64,000 nt of DNA from positions 9,548,001 through 9,612,000 of the forward strand of contig JAWQUS010000002.1 in the NCBI GenBank assembly GCA_036365455.1. Reading direction: 5' to 3'. Shown one piece after another: positions 12,818 to 28,500 of the stretch. Source of the stretch: Macrosoma leucophasiata. Its lineage: Eukaryota; Arthropoda; Insecta; Lepidoptera; Hedylidae. The position numbers and the translations under genes are program-made. Below the pieces are notes generated by a model, which made no database searches, was not told the origin of the DNA, and saw only the letters and a program-made list of their open reading frames with translations. How positions within the stretch are numbered: the first letter of the stretch is position 1; the number at the start of each line of letters is the position of its first letter.

Positions 12818-13022
12818 TGATTTGATAAATACGGACTATTTGAATGGGAAAATAAAATTGTGGTTTTTACTATTCCCCTTCAATTTGTTCGTATTTTCTT
12901 ACCTTTTAAACCTTCCCTGGACTACCAAAAATCATACAAATCCAAAATTAGTCAAATCGGTATTTTCTCGAGTTTTAGCGAGACTAACGAACAGCAATTG
13001 ATTTTTTTATATATAGATATAG
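12818..13022 (+). mobile_element. family H repeat (CTGACCCGGCAAACTTCG type)
   Basis: Ends TCGAGTTTTAGCGAGACTAA, CGAACAGCAATTGATTTTT and a TATATATAGATA tail. Common dispersed lepidopteran repeat. Lies 500 bp before the COQ6 start codon. Confidence 0.75.
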
Positions 13023-13528
13023 ATAACTGTAAATCTATGTGCATTTGTATATTATCATTATCTACCTGTCATTGTTAATCATCGACGACACAACACAGCT
13101 TCTCTCCCATTGTAACTTATAAAATCTTATCATCTACTATCATCATTAGTGTTACTTCATATACAAAATCTTTGTGAGGCTTTGTGTTGTCTAAATTACT
13201 AACGAACTGTGTGGGTTTTCAGATTTGCTTATGTCTACGCGGAGTAAATAATGTGTATATAAATATATTTTAAATAGTCAAACGTGATGCTGGCAGTAAT
13301 GCGCCAGGCGATTGCCATTTTAAAAAAGCATCCATACGTCAAACGTCAAATGCCAATAATAATGTCAGCAAAGTGTCAGCAGAAGAAAACAAAAAAAAAG
13401 TGATTTGTTATTTGTTGAAAACAATCGACCGACAAGAAAAGAAACTGAACTCTAACTTTAAGCCAGAATCTTTTGCTGATTTATAAATAGGAATACTTTG
13501 CACACTTGTTAGATTAAATAACAGAAAA

Positions 13529-16500
13529 ATGTTGTTTAGTAGGATTGCGTACAGAAATTATTTTATACTTACCAGGAGTAAACGAAATCTAGAATCAGCT
13601 GTAGCAATTAGGAAATTTAGTAGTGGAAACAACGAAAATAATAAAGGCAAATACGATGTTATTGTTGCTGGTGGAGGAATGGTTGGTTGTACCCTTGCTT
13701 GTGCACTTGGTGAGTACTATTATGCAATTTTTAGACATTGTGCTCTACATTTTTTTATCTTCGAAAACAACTACAAAAAAATTATATAATACTATCTGCC
13801 CCGACGAACTTCGTATCGCCTTAGAGGTATTTAAACAACAAATGTCCAAAAACTCAGGCATTTGCCTGAGTTTTTGGACATTTGTTGTATAAATTGGTAA
13901 GAATCAGCCTTACCATTTGGGGATAGACTGCAACCGATTCTCATACTAACCTACCAAATATGCACACAAATTTTCATTATAATTGGTCCAACTGTTTCAG
14001 AGAAGTATTGTTACAAACACTGTGACATTAGAATGTTATAGGTATTAGATTTTATCTTAGGATACTGCCAATCCAATTCAAAATGGGAAGAATGGCCATG
14101 TCCTGCTCTTAAGAATTTGGCGTTGTTGATACTTATTTAATAATTAACCATTTTATCAGACTTTTCTATATTCCTAGCTGATATCTACAATATTTGATTG
14201 TATCATGTCAGACTTCAATAAAAACCGTTTGGTAATTAACTAAGCTTTTATAGAACAGGAGGTCAATACTTCTTCATAAATACTCCTGACTATTCTTACA
14301 TACCTACTCAAATTAACACTTCATCTACTACTACTCAAATAAACTATTCATCTGCCAAATGTCGAATTTAAAATTGATACATGTATATAATGTTTTATTC
14401 TTCTTTCAGGGAAAAAGTCATTGCTCTCTGATTTAAAAGTATTATTACTAGAAGGTAGCGCTGATAAAAAATTTGAATTGCAATCAGAATATAGTAATAG
14501 AGTTGTTGCTTTAAATCAAAACACAAAATCATTTATGAACAGCATAGGTGTGTGGAAAAATATAGAAAAGATGCGATTGCAACCAGTACAACATATGCAA
14601 GTAAGCTATTATAAATTGGGCGAGGGCTACATAATTATGCTGCTCTATTTATTTATCTTTATATGTAATAATATTGGCAAACAAGCATAAAACTACAATG
14701 CATTAGTTGTTTTTATTTTGCATCTTCTGATACAGTTGTTATTGGTCATATTTTCGTTTCATTATTAGTTTGGTTTGATATTATGACAAAGAAATGATAG
14801 AACAATCCTATATATCATTGACTAAAACCCAATCATGTGATGTGACCAGCAGCCGCACTCGAGGCTGTGCCTCCCTATCAATTGAAGTATCACCTACTAC
14901 ATAAGATGCATAATGAAAACAACTGGTGAATTGCAGTTTTCTTCATGTATGTATATGTACATGTATACCATGGCCTACCCTTTGAAGCAACTGGTCTGAA
15001 GAACATGAATAGACTTCTTCAAAACCAAATAATTGCAACAGTATAGAGTGTATTTAGAAATTGGCCTGTAGATCTTTAATTAGTTTAAGGACTCAGTTCT
15101 ACATATCACATTTTGTATTTTATTATTTCTCAGTTTTTATTAGTGTTGCAATTGTTTTAATGTTGGTGTATAGGTTATTTTTATTTTTAAGGGGAAGTTG
15201 ATTAGTTAATTATTCCTCTCTGTACATCCAAACAGTGTGGAGAAACATTCTGTTGTCTCATATAGTATTACCACCTTATTCGTAGTTAAGGACTGCTGAG
15301 GCTTCCAACATGAGTAGTCTAGCGGTAGTAGCCACTACAGTACTGAGGTAGTTACTAAGTTGATGCACTCTTAATTTAGACCAGAGGTTCCCAAATTGTT
15401 TTATCTTGAAGACCCCTTTAAATTTTTTTCTGGTATCGGTGGACCCCTTCCTATTTTTAAGTATTACAGTCCCATATTTCATGCCTACGTACACGCCAAT
15501 CGAGTCTTCGATTGCCCCCAGGGGGTCCACCTGGACCACTTTGGGAATTGCTGATTAAGACTGATCCAAGATTATTATTTCAGGTATGGGATGCTTGTTC
15601 TGATGCCTTAATTACCTTCAGTAGTTCGGATATACTTGACGATGATGTTGCATATATAGTGGAAAATGATGTCATATTACAAAGTATAAACACTGAACTG
15701 AGAGCTGGTGATATAAAAAATGTGAACATAGTCTACGGAGCAAAAATCACTGGATACGAACTGCCAAAGAGTGCTACTGGGGCAACCGAAACTATTGTGA
15801 AAATGAGCAATGGGGATACATACAGCTGTGAACTTTTGGTGAGTATTCGATTTTTTTTCTGTTATTGATGAGATTTTTATTTTGAAATCTCTAGCAATAC
15901 GGCGAAAATGGCAATGGCTTCTTCGTCAAACAAAATGTCACATGTTACTTTCTGATTACGGATATTAAGAGATTTTAGTAATTTGTAGGTAGGTACTTAG
16001 TAGTTCATCCAGTAGGTATAATTGTTGAAAATAATTATGGGTAGGTACCTACCTATTAGAAGAAAAAACGTGCGGCACTCGGGCCGTGGGAAAGCTATTG
16101 CATCTTAAATATTGAGGAATAAATAAACTATAAGTTGGCGAACTAATAGGTTGGGGAAAAAGTCTTTTCGCATTATAATAAGTAATAATATAATAGTATA
16201 ATAGTATGTATGAACTTGTAATAAAATCTCTTTGGCTGTAGTATTTGTATCTGGCTGGTTTTGGTTCCAAATTTAAATTAGGCAAATGTGTGATTTTCAT
16301 TTGTTTTTCGTACTGTCAAGATGAGTGAATCTAATGAAGAAATTCGATACATTTTAAAATTTTACAACAAAAAAGGTAAAAATGCAACGCAAGCAGCGAT
16401 TCTGAACTCTACTGCGAACAACTGATGAGATTAAAGCAAGAAGTTGAGAGAAAGCGGCCGGAATTGATCAACAGAAGGGGTGTGGTGTTTCATCATGATA

Positions 16501-19500
16501 ACGCTAGACCTCACACATCTATAGCCACTCAGCAAAAATTAAGAGAGTTTGGCTGGGAGGTGTTAATGCATCCGCCGTATAGTCCTGACCTTGCACCTTC
16601 AGATTTCCACCTGTTTCGGTCTCTTCAGAATTCTTTATGTAATGTTAGGTTAACATCACGAGAGGACTGCCAAATCCACTTGTCGCGGTATTTTGATGAG
16701 GAGTCCCAAAATTTTTATAGCTATAAATTTTCATGTCCCTACCTACAAGATGGAAAAAGGTTATCGAACAAAAATGGTACATACATACTTTAGTTAAATT
16801 TAAATAAACAATATTAAAAAATGTTTTGAATTATCTTAAAAAATGCGAAGAAACTTTTTCCCCAACCTAATATAATAAAATGCAATGCTATGCAAAGCCC
16901 GCGACAAAAGATATGCAATGGCTTAACAAAAAAAAAACTTCGAAATCAGCGTCATCTAGCAGTGATTAATTAGAACAACTAGCTAACCATATAGTCAGAA
17001 ATAATAGAACAATTAATTATTGATACTCGTAGCTAAAAAATAATTTTAAAAAGTTGAGGAACTATAATAAATAAATATATATATATATGTACATAAATAC
17101 AATAAAAAAAATATCAAAAATAAAAATATTGTCTAAAATTAGTTCTTAGGCCACTCAAATTTGAACCCGAGCCCATTGGTTTCACTATGGCTTTCTCCGT
17201 ATTATACCATTTGTTTGTCCGTATTGCCAGGTTTTTTTTTCGTTACGGAATTTCTTGATTCGGTCGCCGCGCTTAAAGATAAAAGCTATGCAATAGCTTA
17301 ACTACTTTGTTGTATTTTAAATAACCGGCAACGCCATGCGGATATCGAAATGCGGAACATAAAATGTCGGTCTTTTTTGCGGACCGCGGATCCGCGAAAG
17401 ATCTAGAAAACAAATTCAGTGATAGGTGTATATAAATATAAAATATCCGTTGTAAAAGTATATATTTAGGTATTTCCTTAAAATTAAACAAACAATACGA
17501 AATAAATAAGAACATTACAACTACTAGTGACTGTCGATATCCCTAAAGATCTAAAACTCTATATAGAATATTTATTGGTGTCATTTACTTGTGAAATATT
17601 TGGAATTACAGATACATATGTTTGGCGAATATAAATATTCCTGTCCATTATTCTGAATTTCAAGGTGGTTGAATGTCTTCTAATTTCTTCTCGATTAAAT
17701 TTAGTCTAGAATCGGTAGTGTCAACCAAGTTGGTAATCTTCTTCGTCAGGTCTGCCAATTGATTCTTTATGTCGACCATACATATTTCCTGTATGGCATT
17801 GATGGTCATGGACACTGGTCTATTTCTATCGGAAACAGTCTTCTTTCGCCGTTCTACATTTTGACTTTCAAAAGAAAATCTGTCGTATAGATAACTCTTT
17901 CTTTTCACTTGTTGCTGTCTTTCTATGTCCTCATCTTCTTTGCTTTTCCGTATTCGACATTCGTAATTGTTATTCTTGCGTATACTCTTTTTTGTATCCT
18001 TACGACTGGCTACCATTTTGTATATCGATGCGATGAGCTCCTTCGGGATCTGAAATCGTTTTAAATTATTGTACTTACAGACTGGTTGGTATAGCAGTTA
18101 CCAATGAATCGATTTTGAGTTTACATTCAAATGCAACTACATCTACAGCTTGGTAGAATGTAGTGATGGTAAGTGCGAAATGTGCGAATACCATATGCGA
18201 GTACCGATGCCTTAGTTGTGTTGCCTCTGTGCTATGCGGTCGAACAGAAAACATAGCCAAGTAATTGTGCTTAACCACATAAATGTGTTTATTTGGTTAA
18301 GCATACTCGATAGACAAAACTTTCAATGTATCCTTGGTTTTGGATATCGGACTTCCATGTTGTGTTGCCTTACCCTATTTTCCCTAGGATCATTTGGCCT
18401 TATATTGAGGGTGCGCATGTGAGAAGCTGTGAGAAGCGCGCCCCATCGTAAAACTCCCAGCAGTTGTTTTGGTGCACAGGTCAACAACGAACTAAAGAGC
18501 ATGCTCTCTAAATGAGCAACTAATTGCGTCTGTCTCACCAGTCTATCTAATCCTGCACTTTCTTGTAAAGCCTGGAAAATGCGACAAAATGTCTATTAGT
18601 TGCACAGTTTTTGCGTAGATAAAATTAATCTTCTGTGTTCTCGAGAAATCAACTAAAAATATTGATTCAAGATTCAATTCAATTAAATCATCTGGAAATC
18701 AGGGAAACGTTTAGGTTTTACCAGGTAACTCATTATTAAACCCTAAGCTGACACCAACAGATTAGTGTGTGATGCCTTGTTAAGGCTGTAACCTGCGATG
18801 ATCGCGTGGGGTTCTGTCAGCACCCCAGAGATATTAGGGTACATAGTTTTCGTTTAGGAACGTGTGTACCTATGTAGCTTTAAATGACCTTTGATGATGA
18901 CCTGCGATGGGAAGAGATAAGAGAGGCAGAGTAGCATTTGCGCTTATGAAGTTAAGACGCGTTAACTTTGCCACCGCGCGTGTGCTCGCGGTTTAAGGCT
19001 AAACACTATTTATTATTCTCCCACTCATTAGAATTCAGACCAGAGTTCAGAGACTCTTATGACGGCGAAGGCACATTAAGTTTTAATAGGTTGCAGTTAT
19101 TGTTAAGCGTATTCGAATACATATTATATTATACGAAAATCAAAGTAAGAACTTTTACTGGTGGTAGAGCTGCAGTGACGGAGCTCGCGGGCGTAGGCAC
19201 CACCGCATTACCTAATATACTTGCCGCTAAATGGTAGTGTTCAACACTATCGTGTTCCGGTCAGGTGGTAATGTATGGCCCTGTAATTTCCGGCACCGAG
19301 GCATAAGACCTTAGGCCTCAGGAGTGGTAACGCATCTGCATTTTGACCTTGGTCTTTGTGTGGGTGTCTATAGGCTGCAGTCATCACTTAACATCAATGT
19401 GAACTGCATGCTTGTTTACCACTTGCATTACATAAAAAAAAAAAAAAAGAAATATTGACTGTTCTCTTGATTCGTATATTGACTGTTGTAAAGTCCTTAA

Positions 19501-22500
19501 GCACAGCAGTATATGTACCAATAATAGAAGTGTTTTGCTTAATGCATTATGTTCAATTAAAATCACATTAATGTTCTAAAAACTATTCTCACCTGAATAT
19601 CGCTCACGGCTAATCCAACCAATAAATTTGTTAAAATTACAGTAACAAGCAGCACAAATATCAAAAACATTCCATGTGCCGTGAAAGGGTAATGTATTTG
19701 GGAATTCGTGCAGTTACTGTAGAATATATCCTCGTACTCCAACTCTCCAGACATCATCATTACGGTTTTTACGAGACCAGCTGGCAGATGGAACGCTGGG
19801 TAATTACTGAATAAAACGCTAAAGGCCAGACCGAAGGCTATAAGCAGACAGCTGTATGCCAGGAGAAACGTTGCGAAATTTACTGTAACTGAAATAAGAC
19901 AGATGTTATATTTAAGCCAGATGATTTAAAGGCAGGCTTTTAAATCATCTGTGGGCTAGTGGTAGTGGGCCACTACTAATACACTGGGGGGACCTGGGTT
20001 AGATTCTGGGTCGTGTTGTCGGGTTCTGAAAATAATATTTTAAAGCTGCTGTTTGTGATTTTTCTTCTTTTTGTACAAGTCTTGCCATGTTCCTTTAACA
20101 TGTTAACTAGACTGCAATTTTTAATTTACATTGAGTGAAAGATAAGTGAATGGCGGATCTAGGTTGCATGTACGTATTTGCGTAACTCTTTATTAGGCTA
20201 GCTAACCACCAGTATTAAAATTAACAATGAATATCTTTAATTCGTACAGTATATGACGTCAGAATTCAGAATTGATTTTAAATACACACTATTAATTCAA
20301 TATCTTTTATTTAGAAATCTCATAGAGCAACACGGGCCACCGGCCGCGGCGGACTGGAGGGGAGAACCCATATGCAGGTTTTCCCCTCTGTCAAAGTACA
20401 ATCCCAAATGGGCCTATACCTGTCGCCTAGATGTTTAATTGTGTGCGTGAAATTGTGTCTGTATTTTGTTAAAGTCAAGGTGGAGTTTCGATGTAATAGA
20501 CGATTTTTGTAGTGTGCGTGTGTGTCGTACGAATTTCCCCCGCAAAAAATGACAGGCTGTTTTGCATCGGTAATAAACGCTATGGCTACTCCCCTCCGGT
20601 GTTGCTCTATGAGAAATCTATAATTGAAATTCCCTCAACCCTCAAACGCTGTACGCCATGTTGTGAGGATGTGACGTCATACAGATTGTAAACGGTATTA
20701 TTTACTATATGTACGTTATATCAGAGATTACATAAATGCCATTATGCCCGACAAGGATTTTGTACGTTCATGTCAAGAATTTTATTTTTTATGAGTTATT
20801 GGAACAATTATGAATGCACTTTAGGATTATTAAAAAAAAGTACCAAGTTCCCTATTATGGAGAGAGAGTTTGGATTTACCTATATAATTTTAATTACATG
20901 TAATCGTTATAATAAGTATAATAGTAATACATACCGGTAGTAAACATTTGTACGTAGAGTCCGAATGTTGGAAAGCGTCCAATTATCATCATTAACTCCA
21001 GCCAGCAAAAGAAAATTGTTATAGCAGCGGCATCGTGTTGCCAGTTTGTTGTATTGCTTCTCGTCACACCATTTTCCATGTCCCAAGTCGGTAACTGTGA
21101 TAGAATATAAATAACTAGCTGACCCGGCAAACTTCGCTTTGCCTCACAATGAAATAATTTGTCAAAGGTTTGATAGATACGAACTATTTGTATGGAAAAT
21201 GCGATTGTGGTTTTTACTATTTCCCTTGGACTTCTTCACATTTTCTTACCTTTTAAACCTTCCCTGGACTTCCAAAAATTATTCAAAACCAAAATTAGCC
21301 AAATCGGTCCAGCCGTTCTCGAGTTTTAGCGAGACTAACGAACAGCAATTGATTTTTATATATATAGATATAAGCACAATATTCAGTGCTACATAGGTGT
21401 AAAAGTGCAATGTGTTCTTACCCCTTGGTAAGTAAATAAGCGTCATGAAAATCCAAAATATCTCTTATACTCAGGGGATCGAACCCAGCGTAGGGGTAAA
21501 TGGTTTCAGGTCTGCTACCACTACACTGCTGAGGCAATTAGGAATTTGTGCTCTATAAATAGATAGCTCGTCATCTATTAGTTACTTACATGAAATGTAG
21601 ATATCGTAGCCATATCGTTAATTTTTCGCATACTATGAAATGATTGAGAATTTCATAAAATGATTACATTTCTGGAAATGTTTACTGTCCATTGGCCACA
21701 TCATGATATGCCTAGGCCAGATCAATGATAAGGGATCGCTCGTCGATATGGTCGGTTAAACGCGTGAGCCGATTTCATGAAATGTTCAAGCTAATTTGAT
21801 CATAAAGTAAAATGTTTACATTGACTGACCGGAGGCGCTGTAAGCGCTTTATTTATGAATCAAAATAGCGGCCTTTGACAGATGAGTAAAGTGACCACGC
21901 AATAAAATCTACAAACTATTACCTACTGGTAGTATTACATTTTCTGTGCTACTGGCTATGAAAATATGAAAATATACTTACTGTGCATAAAAATACTCCT
22001 ATAATTATTAACATTTGTAACCAATTTTCCCATTGCCTAATATAAGCTGACCAATCAAGAAAAGCCTGGAATATTTCTTTGGATAAAAAAAGGAAGTTCA
22101 GAACCAGTATTGTATATTGTATTGGTCGCACATATGGAGGCACATCACATGTAACGTCCTCGCAAAGATATATTTCTGAAATATAAAATACATTCAATAT
22201 TACCTATAATAGTTATTAAAGCATAGAAATCAGACTAATAGAAAATCACTTACGTAGTATAAAAATACTGAAGAAAGTTATAAATAATGCGTGATAAGCG
22301 AAACTTAATACAAAGAATTTTCTAATTCTTCGCCACTTCAAAAAAAGGAATGTTTCGGCTACCGGGTGTTTCAGAACATCTTTACGGCCCACCTGTAAAA
22401 GAAAATTATATAGAGTTTTCTAGTAGTTTCGAATCCTATCTGCTAATTTTCATATTACGCACACGTTATTATTCTTAAGAAAAACTCGTGAATTTAATGA

Positions 22501-25500
22501 TATCTGATTCGTTTCTCCGAGTTGTTTTGTAGAGAGGGGCTTCTGGCGTACACCTACCAATTGCGCGCTATAAACTTCATAACACTTACATTTCTTTAGT
22601 AATATCGATCCTTGAAAGATTTGTCGTGTTAATATTCTTTAACCTAAATTCAGGAATACCAATGATCCGTTTGCGACAATGTGATATAAGTATGATGGAT
22701 TAAAAAAGTATAGATTTAGTCAAGTTTACCTACTATCCATTCAGTAATTTGAGAAAGCCTACGAAGCGACCTCTTTCATCATTGTGCTTCGTTGATTACA
22801 ATAAAATGTTCGACTGTGTGAAGTGCGAAACATTGTAGAGGGTAATTGGCTAATGGCGGTTATATACCTAATACCTGGTTGCACTTCTTAAGTACCATTA
22901 CGTCAAAAGTCACGGAATGTTGAAAATTGATGCAACAACTTCAAGAACCTTCAGCTTTTAGAAAGGCTACACACTGTCCCCCTTCTTATTCATGAATATG
23001 TAATAACTATATCATACGAGAAATCATGAGCTTTACTCGCCCTCACCAATCAATAGCAAAAAATATCAATATTTTTTTAATACAACCTCAACAAACGCCA
23101 ATAATAATTCAGCTTCTCCTCTGGTCAAACACGGCACTAAAGGGCGAAAGTCAATTGTCAGTTCGCAGTCTACATCTCCCAGTTCATGTTCGCTGACGTG
23201 AACAGCGTCATCTAGCTTGCAAAGATACCGAGGGATGACGTCCGGCACGCGGCGAACAATGAAAGATAGCGCTGACACTCCACCATTGGTTCTTAGTGTG
23301 ACGTCGCCGCCATAATCTGAAAACGGAAATACCCACTTTGAAAACCCTCATTGTCATTATTGGCACAAGTATCGTAATGATTACTCGATGACTGTACAGA
23401 TATATTATTTAAAAATTGTTATGGGACTGAAGTTAACGCGGTCATTTATAGGCTTTATGGCTTGATTTGACCCACGTACATTACGAGCACGTGTGAATGA
23501 CGTCAACACAAAAGATTTTGTCTTGTCTGCTGGTTAACGCTAAGCTTGAAAGAGTGAGCGATGAAGATATTTTAGAATATATATTATTATTTATATATTT
23601 TAGATGAAGATAAATTAATAATAAATAACATTTGATCAGTGAATTTATCTTTAATTGAATTTTAAGAACATTATTAATAATTTTAAAAGTAAATAACTGA
23701 GCACTTTATGACTGAAGTAAAGTAACAAAGCATACCTGTTGGTGACTTACTAACTTTTCCAGTTAAACTAACAAAAGTTTACCATCACATCACTTCACTT
23801 GTCACTAGTACAGATCCAGAATGGCCACATATTCGGATATAGTGGACCTCCATAAATCTGCGATGGCATCACTGAGTCAGAGGATGACTGAGTTCGAGTC
23901 GCACCTCAAGACAGCTACCCCCAGCACAGATCTAGGCTCCCTAAGTAAGGATTTTAGAACTTTTAAGGAGCATGTCTGGACTGTCTTCAACTCCCTGCAG
24001 CAGCAACTTTCAGAACTAAATCGTAGTGTGGATGCCATTGAAATGCGGCACAGGCGCAAGTTTCTCCTTCTGGGCGGTGTACCTGAGAAAGTTGGTGAGG
24101 ATGTTGCTGATAATGTAATCTCCATCTTTCACAAAAAACTGAACCTGAAAGAACTGGATAGCAGTGCTCTCTTAGTGTGCCACAGATTGGGAGAGGCTAA
24201 TGAAGGCCGGACACGGCCCATTTTAATCCGTCCGTCCTCGCAGATTATCAGGTCAACTATTTGGAACAACAAGACGAAGCTGAAGGGCTCATCTTTCATT
24301 CTCTCTGAGTTCCTCACACGTCAGCGGCAGTCAGTGTTTTCATCAGCACGGAAGATCTTCGGCGTGTCTAACGTCTGGACCATGGGTGGAAACATAAATG
24401 TTAAGCTTCCAAATGGTAAGCGGCGACGTATTTTTGCCCTGGAGGAACTCTTGTCGTTGTCAGCGGAGCACGGTAAAGCGGTGGGCGAGCAACCAGAAGT
24501 CACCATCTCTAAGTCAAGCTCGCAACTGAAACTTGAGACCATCACGTCCGCCAGGTCGAAAAGAGCTACGAAGAAGTGATGCTATGTCGTTTGTAATCTT
24601 GATATTACATATAGTTTATACCCGGTGTTAGCTTATCAATTCTCGCTTGCAGGGCTGTGTGGCTAAACGTTCCGACGCTTGACAGCGATTAGGAAGTTCA
24701 TTTTTTTTTTTTAAGATAGTACTCGTAAATATAAAGCGTTTTGTGAAGTTATACTTTTCGAAAATGCACAGTTCTTAAGATATATTTTTTCAAAATTTCC
24801 ATACAAATCGACTAGATCGCCATTTTAAGTTTGTTTATATGTCATGTCGGTGGCAGCAATCAGCATTGACATAAAACGTTTCATTACTCATCAACGGCAT
24901 TTAGTTCTATTTCATACCATGTTACTTATTTACGTATTTTTCGATTTCGATAATTAATATTGTTCTATTATAAGTATTCATTATGTTTTGTGTAAATAAT
25001 AACTTCTGTAGAACATATTATCGGTATATTTTTACTTTTTTTACACATGAAATATACAAATTCGTTTTTACTTTGTTTGGAACGGAACGCAACGGACGCT
25101 ATTTTGTTTGTTTTACATGCAGTGACAGCTGTGTCAAGCAGTCAGCGTTTGTTGCCCTAGCAGTTGAGATCGTTTTCACGTACTCCTGTAAGATTTCCAA
25201 CGAGTGACTACCATGGCGTCTCCAACCCATATTTCCCATGAAGAGTTGGTTAGGTTAGGTTGTATATGTAAAAACAGCGCGCGAGCCGAGCGAGCGAAGC
25301 GAGCGTGCCGCGGCAGCGGCCGGCGAAGCGCCAGAACCAAACTGTTGTTTAGGAAATACAAGCGACAATTTTTTTTTTCTTTTAAAACTACGCGTTTTTT
25401 GTAGATTGAGGAGTGTAGTATTGGGGAGGGAAGGGTACACCCTCCTTCACACCATTTATCATGCCCTAAAGCCCCCCTTACCCCTTAAAGCCCTCTTACT

Positions 25501-28500
25501 TCAAAATGGAGTATTTTTAATGGAATCAGTGCTATAGCATATCTCCTAAAATCTGGGGTTTCGACCTGAGGGGGGAGGTATAAGGGGGTTGGTTGCCTCC
25601 CTCCCCTCCCCCCCCTCCCCCCTTACCCCCACAAACCAACGGTAATTGTTGGAAAGTTTTACCGGCTGTGTTTTTAGACATCCAGTATCATAGAAGACAA
25701 TTCTGGGGTTTGCCCTCTTTTAAATTCATTATCAGTGTTATCACCATCGTAGTTTGTAATAGGTAGTTACATATTGTTATTTTTCTTTTTCTCTATTTTA
25801 AATTAATGTGATTGATTTGAACAATTTCAACACTGATGTTTGTTTACAGGGAGGTACTCCAAATCAAGTTGTCATCTGTCATTCTATCAATCTGTCATGC
25901 GGAGGTTACCTACCACAGATAATTAAATGACGTTCCGTTACTCGCACGCACTGCAAGTACATACTAATATTGTCACACTTATTTTTTTTTTTTCTTTTTG
26001 TTTTTTTTTTCTTTATTACGATCTTGTTAGTATATACCACAAATTGTCACAGTCGACCGGCAGGTATGTGAATATTCTATATCCCCTTTTTTAAATTATT
26101 ATTACCTTATATCATAATTATCTTATTTATTTACTATTATTTATAATATTTATTTTATATACTTACACATTTATATTTATTTAATAGTACTTTATGTCTG
26201 ATGACGAAAGATTTTACTCTGCCTCAGATCTTTCATCTGTATCATTTTCATCCCTCGACGACAATCTCCCCCTTGAACCGCTGTCTTAACGAAGAACTGA
26301 TTAAATTTCCGAAGTGTCTTCATATATGTCACATTAATGCGCAAAGTGTACCTCAACACCACACAGAGTTATTGAATATTTTTGACGGCGTAACAGCTCA
26401 TGCCATACTCGTTTCTGAAAGTTGGCTCAAACCCAATCTCCCTTCCACCGCTTTCAGTCTTCCTGGCTTCGTTCTGGTTCGTAACGATCGTACGGGTAAA
26501 CGAGCCGGGGGTGTTGCTATCTACCTTCGCAGCAGCATCCCCTATAAAATTCTCCTTACTTCGCCTCCCCTTTACAATGGGAATCCTGAATTTCTTTTCA
26601 TTGAAGCAAATGTCCAAGGGGCTAGGGTTATTCTTGGAGAATCACTTTCCTCTGAACACAAGCATCTCATAATCATGGGTGATTTAAACACTGACATGCT
26701 GAAAGACAATTTGAGATCGCGTAACCTAGGTTCGATCCTGGAATCAACAAGTCTCTCTTTATTGAATCTCAACGCTACACATCACAATATTAATTGTGAT
26801 GATTCCTGGCTCGACCTTATTTTTACATCAAACGAAAGTTTGTGTCTGAATCATGGGCAGTTTCCTGTGCCGGGTTTATCTAGACACGACATGATCTTTG
26901 TCTCTTATAACGTCAAACCTCCTAAAGAACGACCTACCACAATTTATATGAGAAATTTCGCGAAGTTGGATCCGAATAAACTTAAATCTGATGCTTTATT
27001 GATTGATTGGTCCTTAATTGAGTCGGCTCCAACAATTGATGATAAAATTTCACTTTTCAACAATAATTTAGTTTCTTTATTTGACGTACATGCACCTTTG
27101 AAAGCACGTCGACTTAGGCGCGCTCCGGCCCCCTGGATTACCAGTGGCGTGCGGATGGCGATGCGTCGGCGTGATAGAGCCTTTCGTACCTTTCGGAGGG
27201 ATCGTAGTGAGGTAAATTGGATTAATTATAAACTAGCTAGAAATCGCTGTAACCAGATGATAAGAGCCGCTAAACGCCGCTATATTTTTGATAATGTTTC
27301 GCATTCTTCTCCGGCCGATATATGGAAGTTTCTTAAGACCCTCGGCTTCTCCAAGCCCAAGTTCAATCCGACTTCTCTAAGCTGCACCCTTAACGATCTT
27401 AACGTACATTTCTCTACATCCCCTCCGTTTGACGTAAATACTAAATTAGCTACCATCCATAACCTTGCTTCCATGCCGATTCTGACTCGTGAATTATTTA
27501 CCTTTTCTCCTGTGTCCATTGATGAGGTCTACAAAATACTTATTGCATTAAAATCCAATGCTATGGGAGTCGATGGTATTAGTAGAAGAATGATTCTTCT
27601 CATACTTGACTCCGTGCTGCCCATCTTCACGCACATTATTAACTTTTCCCTTCTCTCTGGTACTTACCCATCAGCTTGGCGGAAAGCCTTTATTGTACCT
27701 TGTCCTAAATCCTCTAGTCCCTGTCTCCCCACTCATTACAGACCCATTTCAATTCTGCCTTTTCTTTCTAAGGTTCTAGAAGCCGCAGTCCACAAACAAA
27801 TGTCTAAATTTATCCTTTCTAATAACCTTCTTTCTCAATTTCAATCAGGATTTCGACCTGGGCATAGCACATCGACTGCTCTTGTAAAGGTGTTGGAGGA
27901 TGTCAGATTAAATATGGAGAACTCTCAAGTGACTGTACTTGTCCTTGTAGATTTCTCCAATGCTTTTAATAATGTTGACCATGATATTCTCCTCAGCATA
28001 CTCAACTTCACTGGGATCTCATCACTGGGCCAGGAATGGTTCTCCTCGTACCTCGTGGTCGCCAGCAGGCAGTGCGCGTCAATCAGGAGCATTCTGGCTG
28101 GTGCAATCTTGTCTCTGGTGTCCCACAAGGCGGAATTCTTTCTCCTCTTTTATTTTCTTTGTTTATAAATCTTATTACTTCTTATCTTCACTGCTCTTAT
28201 CATCTGTATGCTGATGACCTTCAGATTTACACTCAATCTGATATTTCCAATTTACATTCGGCCATCACTAACATTAATAGGGATCTACTAGCTATATGTG
28301 AGTGGTCACGTAAATTTGGGATTTCTGTAAATACATCGAAATGTCAAGCTATAGTAATTGGCAGCACATATTTTATTAATAAACTTGACCTGAATCATTT
28401 GCCTCCTGTTGTGTTTGACAATTCAATCATACCATTTGTAGATAACGTTAAGGATTTAGGACTACACATAGATTCAACTTTAAAATGGAAAAAACAGGTA

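Larger units (their letters stand above)
11128..13528. other. intergenic region between FAM161 and COQ6
   Basis: Head-to-head interval that must hold both promoters. Contains a tRNA-like SINE piece, a family C and a family H repeat. No TATA box or other motif is placed with confidence; the last 500 bp before COQ6 carries CAAACGTCAAATGCC and other unremarkable AT-rich sequence. Confidence 0.5.

Noticed and set aside
18075..18278. Possible additional TRPA exon on the minus strand
   Set aside because: Exon 13 and exon 14 already join in phase; this frame lacks TRPA-like residues and would add an odd insertion.
25250..25262. TTAGG units resembling the insect telomere repeat
   Set aside because: Only two units, also seen reversed near 52800; too few for an interstitial telomere.
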